From: Parcubacteria group bacterium Athens0714_26
GTDB taxonomy: Bacteria > Patescibacteriota > Minisyncoccia > UBA6257 > 02-FULL-45-10c
Assembly: GCA_007376745.1 (NCBI GenBank)
Contig: VMGU01000054.1
Span: 1-5,991, forward strand
Length of the DNA: 5,991 bases
Direction: 5' to 3'
Below are positions 1 to 5,527 of this stretch, in pieces. The notes under the pieces were generated by a model. The model worked only from the letters and a program-made list of their open reading frames with translations. It did no database searches and was not told the DNA's origin. Every line of letters begins with the position of its first letter. The stretch's first letter is position 1. Made by a program: the position numbers and the translations under genes.

Positions 1-123
1 ATAGACACTTACAATGCCCTTAATACCCCTTGTTTTATTGTATTGCTGCATGACTTTTCGATGAGCCGAAAAGTCTCATATGTATCTGAACTTGTGCATT
101 TCGATAAGGCTGTTTTTGATTAA
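1..123 (+). CDS. Possible C-terminal tail of an upstream gene (partial)
   Basis: A reading frame is open from the first base to a TAA and would encode the last 40 residues of a protein, ending in FDKAVFD. The other two forward frames hit stops within the first 30 bases. The composition is protein-like, mixing hydrophobic and charged residues, and the stop lies 29 bases before the adaptor gene, a common spacing between neighbouring genes. No family can be recognised from so short a piece. A 40-codon open stretch is not rare by chance, so this is tentative. A 9-bp perfect hairpin lies inside the frame. Confidence 0.33.
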   Translation: MDTYNALNTPCFIVLLHDFSMSRKVSYVSELVHFDKAVFD

Positions 124-144
124 AATCCTTATATTTGATATATT
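116..144 (+). promoter_or_regulatory. Candidate promoter for the MacAB-like operon, nearly leaderless
   Basis: TTGATT (116-121) and TATATT (139-144) are separated by 17 bases, and a TGA precedes the second box, giving an extended -10 (TGN) element. A start about 7 bases after the -10 would fall near base 151, two bases before the adaptor ATG. The mRNA would then be essentially leaderless, which fits the absence of any SD sequence upstream of that ATG. The region is AT-rich, so chance matches are possible. Confidence 0.45.
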
Positions 145-152
145 AAACCAAA

Positions 153-1703
153 ATGACTTTTATTAAGAATTTATTGAAAAAACCCGTTGTTATTATTGCA
201 GCGGTTACACTTATCGTTATTATCGGTTATTTTTCTTTAAGCGGGTCAAAAGCGCCGGTTTATAATTCGGTTATTGTCCAAAAAGGTTCTGTTGTCCAGG
301 GGGTCAGCGTTACGGGCAGAGTAAAGCCGTCGCAAAGCGTTGATCTGGCTTTTGAGAAAGGCGGTAAGTTAGCGGTGATAAACGTGGCGGTTGGCGATAG
401 CGTGGTGTCGGGACAGACTTTGATGCGTCTTGAAAACGGCGATTTATACGCTCAGCTTCTTGGGGCTCGGGCGAATTTAAAATCCCAAATGGCGCAGCTG
501 GCCGAATTAAAAAGCGGTACGCGGCCGGAGGAGATAGAAATCCAAAAAGTTAAAGTTGCAAACGCGGAGCTGGCGCTTAGTGACGTGAAGTCCGGTTTGG
601 TTGATACCTTGCAAGACGCCTATGTTAAATCCGACGATGCGATAAGAAATAAAGTAGACCAGTTTTTTAACAATCCCAGAACTTCCAGTCCGACCATTAA
701 TTTTTCAGCCAACAGTTCGCAGATAAAATACGACCTTGAGTCAAGCAGGTTGGTGATAGAAAGCACTTTAGTTTCTTGGAATAATTCGCTTGCCAGTCTT
801 ACGGTTAATAGCGACTTATCCTTATATATAAGTAACGCGAAAAATAATCTTGCTCAGATAAAGTCCTTTTTAGATGAGGCGTCTTTATCGATTAATGCTC
901 TTACGGCGAATTCCAATTTAACACAAACCACCATAGATGCTTGGAAGGCGGCTGTTTATGCCGCCCGGACTAACATCGGTACGGCAACTACTAATTTATC
1001 CACGGAGGAACAAAGTTTAAACAGCGCTGAGTCGGACGTAACGCTGGCTAAAAATGAGTTAATTTTAGATCAAGCGGGCACGGTGCCGGAGCAGATTTTA
1101 GCCCAAGAGGCGAACGTGGAAAAGGCCCAGGCTAATGTTACCGATTATTCGGCACAGCTTGCCAAGTCAATAATCCGTTCGCCGATTAATGGAATTGTAA
1201 CCGCGCAAAACACCAAAGTTGGTGAAATTGTTTCAGCTAATACCGTAGTCGTGTCCGTGATTAGCAAAACAAAATTTGAAATGGAAGCAAGTGTAGCCGA
1301 AGCGGATATTTCTAAAGTTAAAGTAGGAGATTTTGCCAGTGTAACACTGGACGCTTACGGGGGCGACGTGTTTTTTGACGCGAAGGTCACGGCCATTGAT
1401 CCAGCGGAAACCATAATAGAGGGGGTGGCTACATATAAAACCACATTACAATTTATAAGCGAAGACGCGCGGGTTAAATCGGGTATGACCGCCAACATAG
1501 ATATCAATACGGCTAAAGTGGATAATGTTTTGGTCGTCCCGCAGAGAGCGATTATTTCAAAAGACGGCGATAAATCTGTTCAGATTTTAATAAATAACAC
1601 GGTTAAGGAAGTTCCGGTAAAAATCGGGCTACGCGGGTCAGATGGTCAGGTGGAGATTATCACGGGAGTTAAAGAGGGGGATAAAGTAGTGATTTCCCAA
1701 TAA
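153..1703 (+). CDS. MacA/HlyD-type membrane-fusion (adaptor) protein of an ABC exporter
   Basis: This 516-residue protein has the layout of MacA/HlyD adaptors, which join an inner-membrane ABC transporter to outer parts of an export path. Residues 11-30 form one N-terminal membrane anchor after a KNLLKK basic patch. Residues about 40-95 are the first half of a lipoyl-like barrel-sandwich domain (VTGRVKPSQSVDLAFEKGG, then VAVGDSVVSGQ). About 96-335 is a long helical hairpin rich in Ala, Gln, Glu and Lys, with an extra Asn/Ser-rich helical insertion near 150-270. The second lipoyl half (SPINGIVTAQNTKVGEIV) starts near residue 342. The beta-barrel follows, and then the C-terminal membrane-proximal domain (VPQRAIISKDGD...GVKEGDKVV). 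No SD precedes the ATG. The ATPase gene follows after 20 bases, so the two are probably co-transcribed. The family assignment is firm, but the exported substrate is unknown. Confidence 0.92.
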   Translation: MTFIKNLLKKPVVIIAAVTLIVIIGYFSLSGSKAPVYNSVIVQKGSVVQGVSVTGRVKPSQSVDLAFEKGGKLAVINVAVGDSVVSGQTLMRLENGDLYAQLLGARANLKSQMAQLAELKSGTRPEEIEIQKVKVANAELALSDVKSGLVDTLQDAYVKSDDAIRNKVDQFFNNPRTSSPTINFSANSSQIKYDLESSRLVIESTLVSWNNSLASLTVNSDLSLYISNAKNNLAQIKSFLDEASLSINALTANSNLTQTTIDAWKAAVYAARTNIGTATTNLSTEEQSLNSAESDVTLAKNELILDQAGTVPEQILAQEANVEKAQANVTDYSAQLAKSIIRSPINGIVTAQNTKVGEIVSANTVVVSVISKTKFEMEASVAEADISKVKVGDFASVTLDAYGGDVFFDAKVTAIDPAETIIEGVATYKTTLQFISEDARVKSGMTANIDINTAKVDNVLVVPQRAIISKDGDKSVQILINNTVKEVPVKIGLRGSDGQVEIITGVKEGDKVVISQ

Positions 1704-1723
1704 TATTTTTTACTTTTAAGCAT

Positions 1724-2443
1724 ATGGTTTTAATCGAGGTAAAAAATTTAGAAAAAATTTATCATGATGGCGAAGTTGAGACCCCGGCGCTTAGCGGGGT
1801 TTCTTTTAATGTAAAAAAAGGCGAATTTGTAGCTATTATGGGAGCGTCGGGTTCGGGCAAGTCAACCCTGCTTCATATTCTTGGTTTTTTAGACAGGCAT
1901 ACAGGAGGAGAATATTTTTTTGACGGTAAAACCATGGATGATTATTCCGGGGAAGAAATCGCCCATGTGCGTAATAGTAAGATGGGATTTATTTTCCAGT
2001 CTTTTAATTTATTGCCGCGAACCACGGTTTTGGAGAATGTAAAATTGCCGTTGTTTTATTCCGATATCGCGGAGTCCAAATGGGACGGTATAGCCTTGAA
2101 AGCCATTGAGTCGGTCGGCCTTTCCCATCGCGTCAGCCACGAATCAACGAAGCTTTCCGGCGGCGAAAAACAGAGAGTGGCCATAGCCAGGGCTATGGTC
2201 GTGAATCCGCAGATTATTTTTGCCGACGAACCTACCGGCAATCTAGATTCCAAATCAGGTCAAACAATTATGGAGATAATCCAGGAATTAAACGAAGTTC
2301 AGGGCCGTACGATTATTTTGATAACTCACGAAACTTATACCGCGGAGCACGCCCAACGCATCATACATCTTCATGACGGCACAATTGAAAGCGACCAAGT
2401 GGTGTCGCATCAGCATAAAGCCACGGATAAATTCATAAAATAG
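1724..2443 (+). CDS. MacB/LolD-type ABC transporter ATP-binding protein
   Basis: This 239-residue ATPase would power the permease encoded directly downstream. All nucleotide-binding motifs are present: Walker A GASGSGKST at 40-48, Q-loop Gln92 (FQSFNLLP), ABC signature LSGGEKQR at 144-151, Walker B IIFADEP at 164-170 with catalytic Glu169, D-loop NLDS at 173-176 and switch His202 (ITHE). The QSFNLLPRTTVLENVKLPL stretch is typical of the MacB/LolD/FtsE group, whose members use ATP for mechanotransmission rather than classical transport. In E. coli MacB the ATPase and permease are fused, whereas here they are separate genes. The ATG has no clear SD and lies 20 bases after the adaptor stop. The permease ATG follows the stop by only 2 bases, suggesting translational coupling. 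The protein looks intact. Confidence 0.96.
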   Translation: MVLIEVKNLEKIYHDGEVETPALSGVSFNVKKGEFVAIMGASGSGKSTLLHILGFLDRHTGGEYFFDGKTMDDYSGEEIAHVRNSKMGFIFQSFNLLPRTTVLENVKLPLFYSDIAESKWDGIALKAIESVGLSHRVSHESTKLSGGEKQRVAIARAMVVNPQIIFADEPTGNLDSKSGQTIMEIIQELNEVQGRTIILITHETYTAEHAQRIIHLHDGTIESDQVVSHQHKATDKFIK

Positions 2444-2445
2444 TT

Positions 2446-3366
2446 ATGCATATAAAATATATTTTAAAAACCGCCGTTAAGGGATTAAAATCCAATAAAT
2501 CTAGATCGGGACTTACTATACTCGGCATAGTAATCGGTATTACTGCGATTATGATTGTGATGTCTTTGGGTAAGGGCGCGCAAAATCTTATTTTGGGTCA
2601 GATTCAGAGCGTTGGTTCTAGGGTTATTGAAATACGTCCCGGCCGCGAACCTAAGGGGATAAGTGATATTCTTCAAATGTTCAGTGATTCTTTAAAGGAG
2701 AAAGATTTAACCGCGCTTCAAAAGAAAGAAAATCTTCCTTATGCGGTAACGGTTGAGCCGCTCGTATTCGGCGGCGCAACGGTTATATTTGAAAATGAAT
2801 CCTATGGTACTAGTGTATACGGGATTTCTCAGGGATTTGGGAGCATGTACGGCGTCGGTGTTGATGAAGGAAGATTTATAGAAAGTGATGATGTTAGAAA
2901 CCGCGTTGATGTCGTGGTTATAGGTTTAAAAATAAAAGAAGAACTTTTTGGGTTTTCGGAAGCAATAGGAGAAAAAATAAAAATAAAAAATAGGAATTTT
3001 AAAGTGGTGGGTACATTGGCTAAGAAAGGACAAGTTTCAATCGTAAATTTTGACGACGTGGTTTTGATTCCTTGGACAACGGCTCAGCAATATGTTTTTG
3101 GCATAAAACATTTTCAACATATTTTAGTAGAAGCTAAGTCCGAAGATTTAGTTGATGAAACAGTACGGGATATAAAAATTACTTTGAGAAATTCTCATAA
3201 TATAACAGATCCGGAAAAAGATGATTTTAGTATCGGTACCCAAGCCAGCGCTATGGAGCAGGTAAATACAATCATGAATGTTTTAACTTTATTTTTGGCT
3301 GCTGGTGTCCGTGACCGAGAGGACGCGGGAAATTGGTTTACGCAAAGCTCTGGGGGCAACCAATAA
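2446..3366 (+). CDS. MacB/FtsX-type ABC permease, N-terminal fragment (gene disrupted)
   Basis: Residues 1-286 are the front part of a MacB-like permease. A cytoplasmic start (KTAVKGLKSNKSRSGLT) leads into transmembrane helix 1 (about 21-43, LGIVIGITAIMIVMSLGKGA). The large extracytoplasmic MacB-type domain follows (about 45-270), with IPWTTAQQYVFG near its end. The stretch before helix 2 (MEQVNTIMNVLTLFLAA) then begins. After Ala286 the frame is lost, and the last 20 residues (GVRDREDAGNW...) are out-of-frame translation of the real continuation. The rest of the protein is found in the +1 frame from base 3302. Intact homologues are about 400 residues with four helices. Here most of helix 2, roughly 17 residues, is absent. 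The gene is either a pseudogene or carries an assembly deletion. Confidence 0.9.
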   Translation: MHIKYILKTAVKGLKSNKSRSGLTILGIVIGITAIMIVMSLGKGAQNLILGQIQSVGSRVIEIRPGREPKGISDILQMFSDSLKEKDLTALQKKENLPYAVTVEPLVFGGATVIFENESYGTSVYGISQGFGSMYGVGVDEGRFIESDDVRNRVDVVVIGLKIKEELFGFSEAIGEKIKIKNRNFKVVGTLAKKGQVSIVNFDDVVLIPWTTAQQYVFGIKHFQHILVEAKSEDLVDETVRDIKITLRNSHNITDPEKDDFSIGTQASAMEQVNTIMNVLTLFLAAGVRDREDAGNWFTQSSGGNQ

Positions 3367-3631
3367 AGATATTTCAACTCAATTTATTTTAGAGGCAGTG
3401 ATACTCACCGCCATAGGGGGTACAATAGGTATTATTTTAGGGGGTACTCTGTCTTTTATTGCTGCGGTTATTTTGAGTAAATTTGCTAATTTGGATTGGT
3501 CGTTTGCGTTCCCGTTAAACGCGGCATTTCTGGGCCTTGGGGTTTCGGCTTTGGTGGGTTTAGTTTTCGGGATATATCCGGCAAGACAGGCTGCAAAAAA
3601 GAGTCCGATAGAGGCGCTTAGATATGAATAA
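3305..3631 (+). CDS. MacB/FtsX-type ABC permease, C-terminal fragment (gene disrupted)
   Basis: This frame resumes the permease with VSVTERTREIGLRKALGAT, the conserved cytoplasmic coupling segment that follows helix 2 in MacB proteins and contacts the ATPase. It continues through helix 3 (about residues 27-57), a short loop (FANLDWSF) and helix 4 (about 70-91). It ends with YPARQAAKKSPIEALRYE, the family's typical C-terminus. GTG at 3305 is only the first possible start codon and has no SD. It corresponds to an internal Val, so independent translation is unlikely. Joining this piece to the upstream fragment requires restoring a number of bases equal to 2 modulo 3, about 50. As it stands the protein cannot form a normal four-helix permease. 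Confidence 0.87.
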   Translation: MSVTERTREIGLRKALGATNKDISTQFILEAVILTAIGGTIGIILGGTLSFIAAVILSKFANLDWSFAFPLNAAFLGLGVSALVGLVFGIYPARQAAKKSPIEALRYE

Positions 3632-3635
3632 AAAA

Positions 3636-3664
3636 AAGAGCCGCGGGTGCGCTCTTAATTTTTT
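3636..3664. terminator. Bidirectional intrinsic terminator between convergent genes
   Basis: AAGAGC (3636-3641) pairs with GCTCTT (3651-3656), and two more G-C pairs form inside around a bulged C and a GGGT loop. On the + strand the stem is followed by AATTTTTT. On the - strand it is followed by a run of T, the complement of the A7 at 3631-3637. It begins five bases after the permease stop and overlaps the stop of the convergent minus-strand gene, so it can end transcription from both sides. Confidence 0.75.
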
Positions 3665-3989
3665 AGGAAGATTTTTGAGGGAGAGTAAAGGGAGGGTTTT
3701 GGGTATAGCTGACGCTGAATTCTATTAAAGCTTCGCATAAAGCTTTAAAGATTGTGCTGGCGACCTTACTGGCCCAGATTTTATTTTCTTTCAGGCCAAC
3801 AATGAGGTTTCGTCGCGGCACGATATCGCATTCAGTAAACTTGAAAACCGTAAAACCGTTTTGTTTGTCGGGTTCTTTTTTCACTTTATAGCCGTCCGAC
3901 CCTATCGATTCAAAGGTGTTATCTAAGAAAAGTATTAATTTTTCCAGTTCGCTTTCCGTAGATTGGGTGTTAAATATCACGATTTTCAT
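3663..3989 (-). CDS. Hypothetical protein, 108 residues
   Basis: I do not recognise this family. The product is soluble-looking, with no signal peptide or membrane helix. The start MKIVIFNT suggests a beta-strand, followed by a helix (ESELEKLILFLDNTFESI), a Lys-rich middle with alternating strands (FTVFKFTECDIVPRRNLIVGL) and a second helix (ASTIFKALCEALIEF). A Pro-rich tail ends in LPQKSS. The reality of the gene is supported by an AAGGAG SD 7-8 bases before the ATG, a candidate promoter with an exact TTGACA upstream, and a terminator at its end. It is convergent with the permease gene and divergent from the radical SAM gene. Divergent placement could mean a regulatory or accessory role for the peptide cassette, but no DNA-binding motif is visible. 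Confidence 0.75.
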   Translation of the reverse strand: MKIVIFNTQSTESELEKLILFLDNTFESIGSDGYKVKKEPDKQNGFTVFKFTECDIVPRRNLIVGLKENKIWASKVASTIFKALCEALIEFSVSYTQNPPFTLPQKSS

Positions 3990-3996
3990 TAGGACT

Positions 3997-4002
3997 CTCC
4001 TT
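3997..4002 (-). promoter_or_regulatory. Ribosome binding site of the 108-residue protein gene
   Basis: On the minus strand, AAGGAG lies 7 bases before the ATG at 3989. This supports that start and the reality of the gene. Confidence 0.7.
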
Positions 4003-4033
4003 TTTGGTAGATTATTTTATTAACTTGCTGGCT

Positions 4034-4045
4034 ATAGTTAACTAT
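4034..4045. repeat. 12-bp perfect palindrome, possible operator
   Basis: ATAGTTAACTAT is its own reverse complement. It lies in the gap between two divergent genes and overlaps the proposed -10 box of the minus-strand promoter, where a dimeric repressor site would be expected. It is AT-rich, so chance is possible, and no second copy was seen in the window. Confidence 0.35.
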
Positions 4046-4064
4046 TTTTAGGGTTTTTTGTCAA
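4036..4064 (-). promoter_or_regulatory. Candidate promoter for the 108-residue protein gene
   Basis: Read on the minus strand, an exact TTGACA (4064-4059) is followed after 17 bases by TTAACT (4041-4036), a weak -10 matching TATAAT at three of six positions. The start would be near 4029, giving a leader of about 40 bases. The -35 boxes of this and the divergent + strand promoter are only 11 bases apart. A small GGGTT/AACCC inverted repeat (4051-4055, 4063-4067) overlaps the -35. Confidence 0.42.
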
Positions 4065-4075
4065 CCCGTTCGTTC

Positions 4076-4104
4076 TTGAAAAATATAAATAGTTGTGTTA
4101 TAAT
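4076..4104 (+). promoter_or_regulatory. Sigma70-type promoter of the RiPP-like cassette
   Basis: TTGAAA (4076-4081), a 17-base spacer and an exact TATAAT (4099-4104) preceded by TGT form a near-consensus promoter with an extended -10. The predicted start near 4111 gives a leader of about 47 bases before the radical SAM ATG. This is the strongest promoter match noticed in the window. Confidence 0.78.
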
Positions 4105-4146
4105 ATAAAAACATTAGATTTTTGAAAATAAAAAATAAACTGATAA

Positions 4147-4152
4147 AGGAGG
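4147..4152 (+). promoter_or_regulatory. Ribosome binding site fixing the radical SAM start
   Basis: AGGAGG, within AAAGGAGGT, ends 5 bases before ATG 4158. An in-frame TTG at 4122 would add 12 residues but lacks an SD, so the ATG is the better start. Confidence 0.88.
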
Positions 4153-4157
4153 TTTGT

Positions 4158-5324
4158 ATGCAATCAACTTATCTTATTGAAGACACTTTAGTGGTTCAAG
4201 GCGGTGATTCGTACATAGTATATTCACCGTTTAGCGGTAAAATAGCCCGCGTGTTTTCTTTTCCTGAAAAAGGCACAGAGATTTTTTTATCGTTGCACGA
4301 ATCGGGTTTTTTTAACGCCCTTCCTGAAAGTACCCGAAAAGATGACATTGAAACTTGGAGGGGATTTCGTTCTTTGACGTTGCTTGTAACAAGGAGTTGT
4401 AACTTAGCCTGTATTTATTGTTATGCCGCGGCAAAAAAATCTGGTAGAACAATGAGTTTAAATCTTGCTCTACAATCTCTTAAATGGTTTGCGGAACAGT
4501 TTAAAGGAAACACGATAAGAATTTCTTTTCATGGCGGTGGAGAGCCTACTCTTGAGTTTGCACTGATACAAGAAGTGGTTAAGGAAGCTTATTATCTTGC
4601 TCAAAAAAGTAGTAAAAAGACACGCTTCCAAATTGTCACTAATGGTACTGCTAGTATAGGTATATTCGACTGGTTTATTGATAATAACTTCGGTATATCT
4701 ATTTCTGCAGATGGTCCCGCATTTATTCAAAACCGAAATCGACCATTTGTGAATGGGAAAGGATCAAGCGAGATAGTTGAAAAAAACATACGCTATTTAG
4801 TTTCCAGAAATTATCCGTTCACGATAAGACTTACTTTTTCGTCTATCGACGATATTAGAGAAATTGTCCGATATTTTGGCAATTTGGGCGTTAAGAGTCT
4901 CCACGTAGAACCACTTTTTCCACACGGCAGAGAATATAAACGGGTAATTTTCGGTAAAGAAAGCGAAAAAGAAGTCTATTCGCCTGACGGGAAGGAGTTT
5001 GTTACCTCATTTTTTAAGGCGATGGGCGTTGCGAGAGAATTTGGGATTAGAATAACTAATAGCCACATTGGCCATCTTACAAAAGGACTTGGATATTTTT
5101 GTGGATCGGCTAGCGGACGATCTATGATAGTAACTGATGAGGGTTTTATTAGTGGTTGTTTAGAAGTAGTAGATGATCAGGATTCTGATTTTGAACTTCT
5201 GAAAAAAATACATTTGTGGTTAATGAAGCTGCCCTTGCTAGATTTCAAAATCGGCACAGTAGCATTCTGCTTCCCTGTAAAAATTGTTTTGCAAGATATG
5301 TGTGTTCTGGTGGCTGCGCGGTAA
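4158..5324 (+). CDS. Radical SAM/SPASM peptide maturase, main part (frame broken near 5205)
   Basis: Predicted radical SAM enzyme that modifies a ribosomal peptide. Residues 1-70 (YLIEDTLVVQGGDSYIVYSP...) look like the short N-terminal domain of peptide maturases that may help bind leader peptide. The 4Fe-4S/SAM motif is CNLACIYC, with Cys81, Cys85 and Cys88. SFHGGGEPTLEF (123-134) is the GGEP-type SAM-binding motif, and VTNGTAS, ISADGPA and HVEPLFPHGR follow as in SPASM maturases. The C-terminal SPASM domain begins with Cys315-X13-Gly-X4-Cys334. After Lys350 the frame is lost at a run of seven A (5202-5208), and the last 38 residues of this frame are spurious. The true continuation, with the other five SPASM cysteines, is in the -1 frame. 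Joined, the enzyme would be about 426 residues, a normal length. The small Cys-rich gene 90 bases downstream of the joined stop is the probable substrate. Confidence 0.93.
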   Translation: MQSTYLIEDTLVVQGGDSYIVYSPFSGKIARVFSFPEKGTEIFLSLHESGFFNALPESTRKDDIETWRGFRSLTLLVTRSCNLACIYCYAAAKKSGRTMSLNLALQSLKWFAEQFKGNTIRISFHGGGEPTLEFALIQEVVKEAYYLAQKSSKKTRFQIVTNGTASIGIFDWFIDNNFGISISADGPAFIQNRNRPFVNGKGSSEIVEKNIRYLVSRNYPFTIRLTFSSIDDIREIVRYFGNLGVKSLHVEPLFPHGREYKRVIFGKESEKEVYSPDGKEFVTSFFKAMGVAREFGIRITNSHIGHLTKGLGYFCGSASGRSMIVTDEGFISGCLEVVDDQDSDFELLKKIHLWLMKLPLLDFKIGTVAFCFPVKIVLQDMCVLVAAR

Positions 5325-5437
5325 AAGCGGTAAGAGTTTCTGGAAATTTTATGGGAAGAGATTTGCCTTATTGCATATTTACTAAAATGTTAATCCCAGC
5401 AATTGTAAAGAAAATCGCTAGATTATCGGGAGTCTAA
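5216..5437 (+). CDS. C-terminal SPASM segment of the same radical SAM maturase
   Basis: This frame carries the rest of the SPASM domain. CKNCFARYVCSGGC matches C-X2-C-X5-C-X3-C exactly, followed by a last Cys 19 positions later (LPYC). These cysteines ligate auxiliary Fe-S clusters together with the two in the upstream frame. The segment can be read back to about base 5204 (KNTFVVNEAALARF), where it meets the upstream frame in the A-run. One extra A there would make a single continuous gene. GTG 5216 is only the first in-frame start codon and has no SD. A missing base in the assembly, a real disabling mutation, or slippage by ribosome or polymerase are all possible. Confidence 0.9.
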   Translation: MVNEAALARFQNRHSSILLPCKNCFARYVCSGGCAVKAVRVSGNFMGRDLPYCIFTKMLIPAIVKKIARLSGV

Positions 5438-5443
5438 AAATAG

Positions 5444-5452
5444 AAAGGAGGT
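5444..5452 (+). promoter_or_regulatory. Orphan Shine-Dalgarno-like sequence
   Basis: AAAGGAGGT is as strong as the SD of the radical SAM gene, but no sizeable frame follows it. The nearest start codons, GTG 5465 and ATG 5468, lie 12-15 bases on and run straight into TAA 5471-5473. It could be a relic, a ribosome standby site for the precursor gene, or a start-stop leader. Confidence 0.35.
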
Positions 5453-5480
5453 GTTTTAAAAAAAGTGATGTAAAAATTAG

Positions 5481-5517
5481 CTTCTCATGTCTCTAAAATA
5501 GAGATTAGAGAGGGAAG
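5481..5517 (+). promoter_or_regulatory. Hairpin overlapping the precursor gene's SD
   Basis: CTTCTC (5481-5486) can pair with GGGAAG (5512-5517, one G-U), and TCTCTAA (5490-5496) with TTAGAGA (5505-5511), forming a stem of 13 pairs with a 3-base bulge. Its 3' side takes up the first bases of the AAGGAGG ribosome site. A shorter alternative hairpin (5490-5495 with 5499-5504) would leave that site free. The two folds exclude each other, which suggests translational control. The structure is seen by eye and not energy-tested. Confidence 0.4.
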
Positions 5518-5521
5518 GAGG
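5516..5521 (+). promoter_or_regulatory. Ribosome binding site of the Cys-rich peptide gene
   Basis: AGGAGG lies 6 bases before ATG 5528. It is the main evidence, apart from the peptide itself, that this short frame is translated. Confidence 0.85.
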
Positions 5522-5527
5522 GTTGCT

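Noticed and set aside
1781..1808. GC-rich hairpin followed by T-rich bases near the start of the ATPase gene
   Set aside because: ACCCCG/CGGGGT with a T-rich tail looks terminator-like, but it encodes conserved ATPase residues and the tail is interrupted. Probably incidental.
2181..2198. CCATAGCC/GGCTATGG inverted repeat
   Set aside because: It encodes the conserved AIARAM segment after the ABC signature, and its 2-base loop is too tight. Explained by coding constraint.
2056..2253. Minus-strand frame inside the ATPase gene
   Set aside because: Antisense shadow of a highly conserved coding region, with no SD. The same applies to the minus frames at 2485-2676, 3195-3377 and 4470-4730.
4122..4157. 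TTG start extending the radical SAM protein by 12 residues
   Set aside because: No ribosome site precedes it, and ATG 4158 has a perfect AAAGGAGGT at ideal spacing.
5190..5216. Classic programmed -1 frameshift signal
   Set aside because: The A-run is present, but no well-placed upstream SD-like stimulator or clear downstream stem was seen, so a missing base is the simpler explanation.
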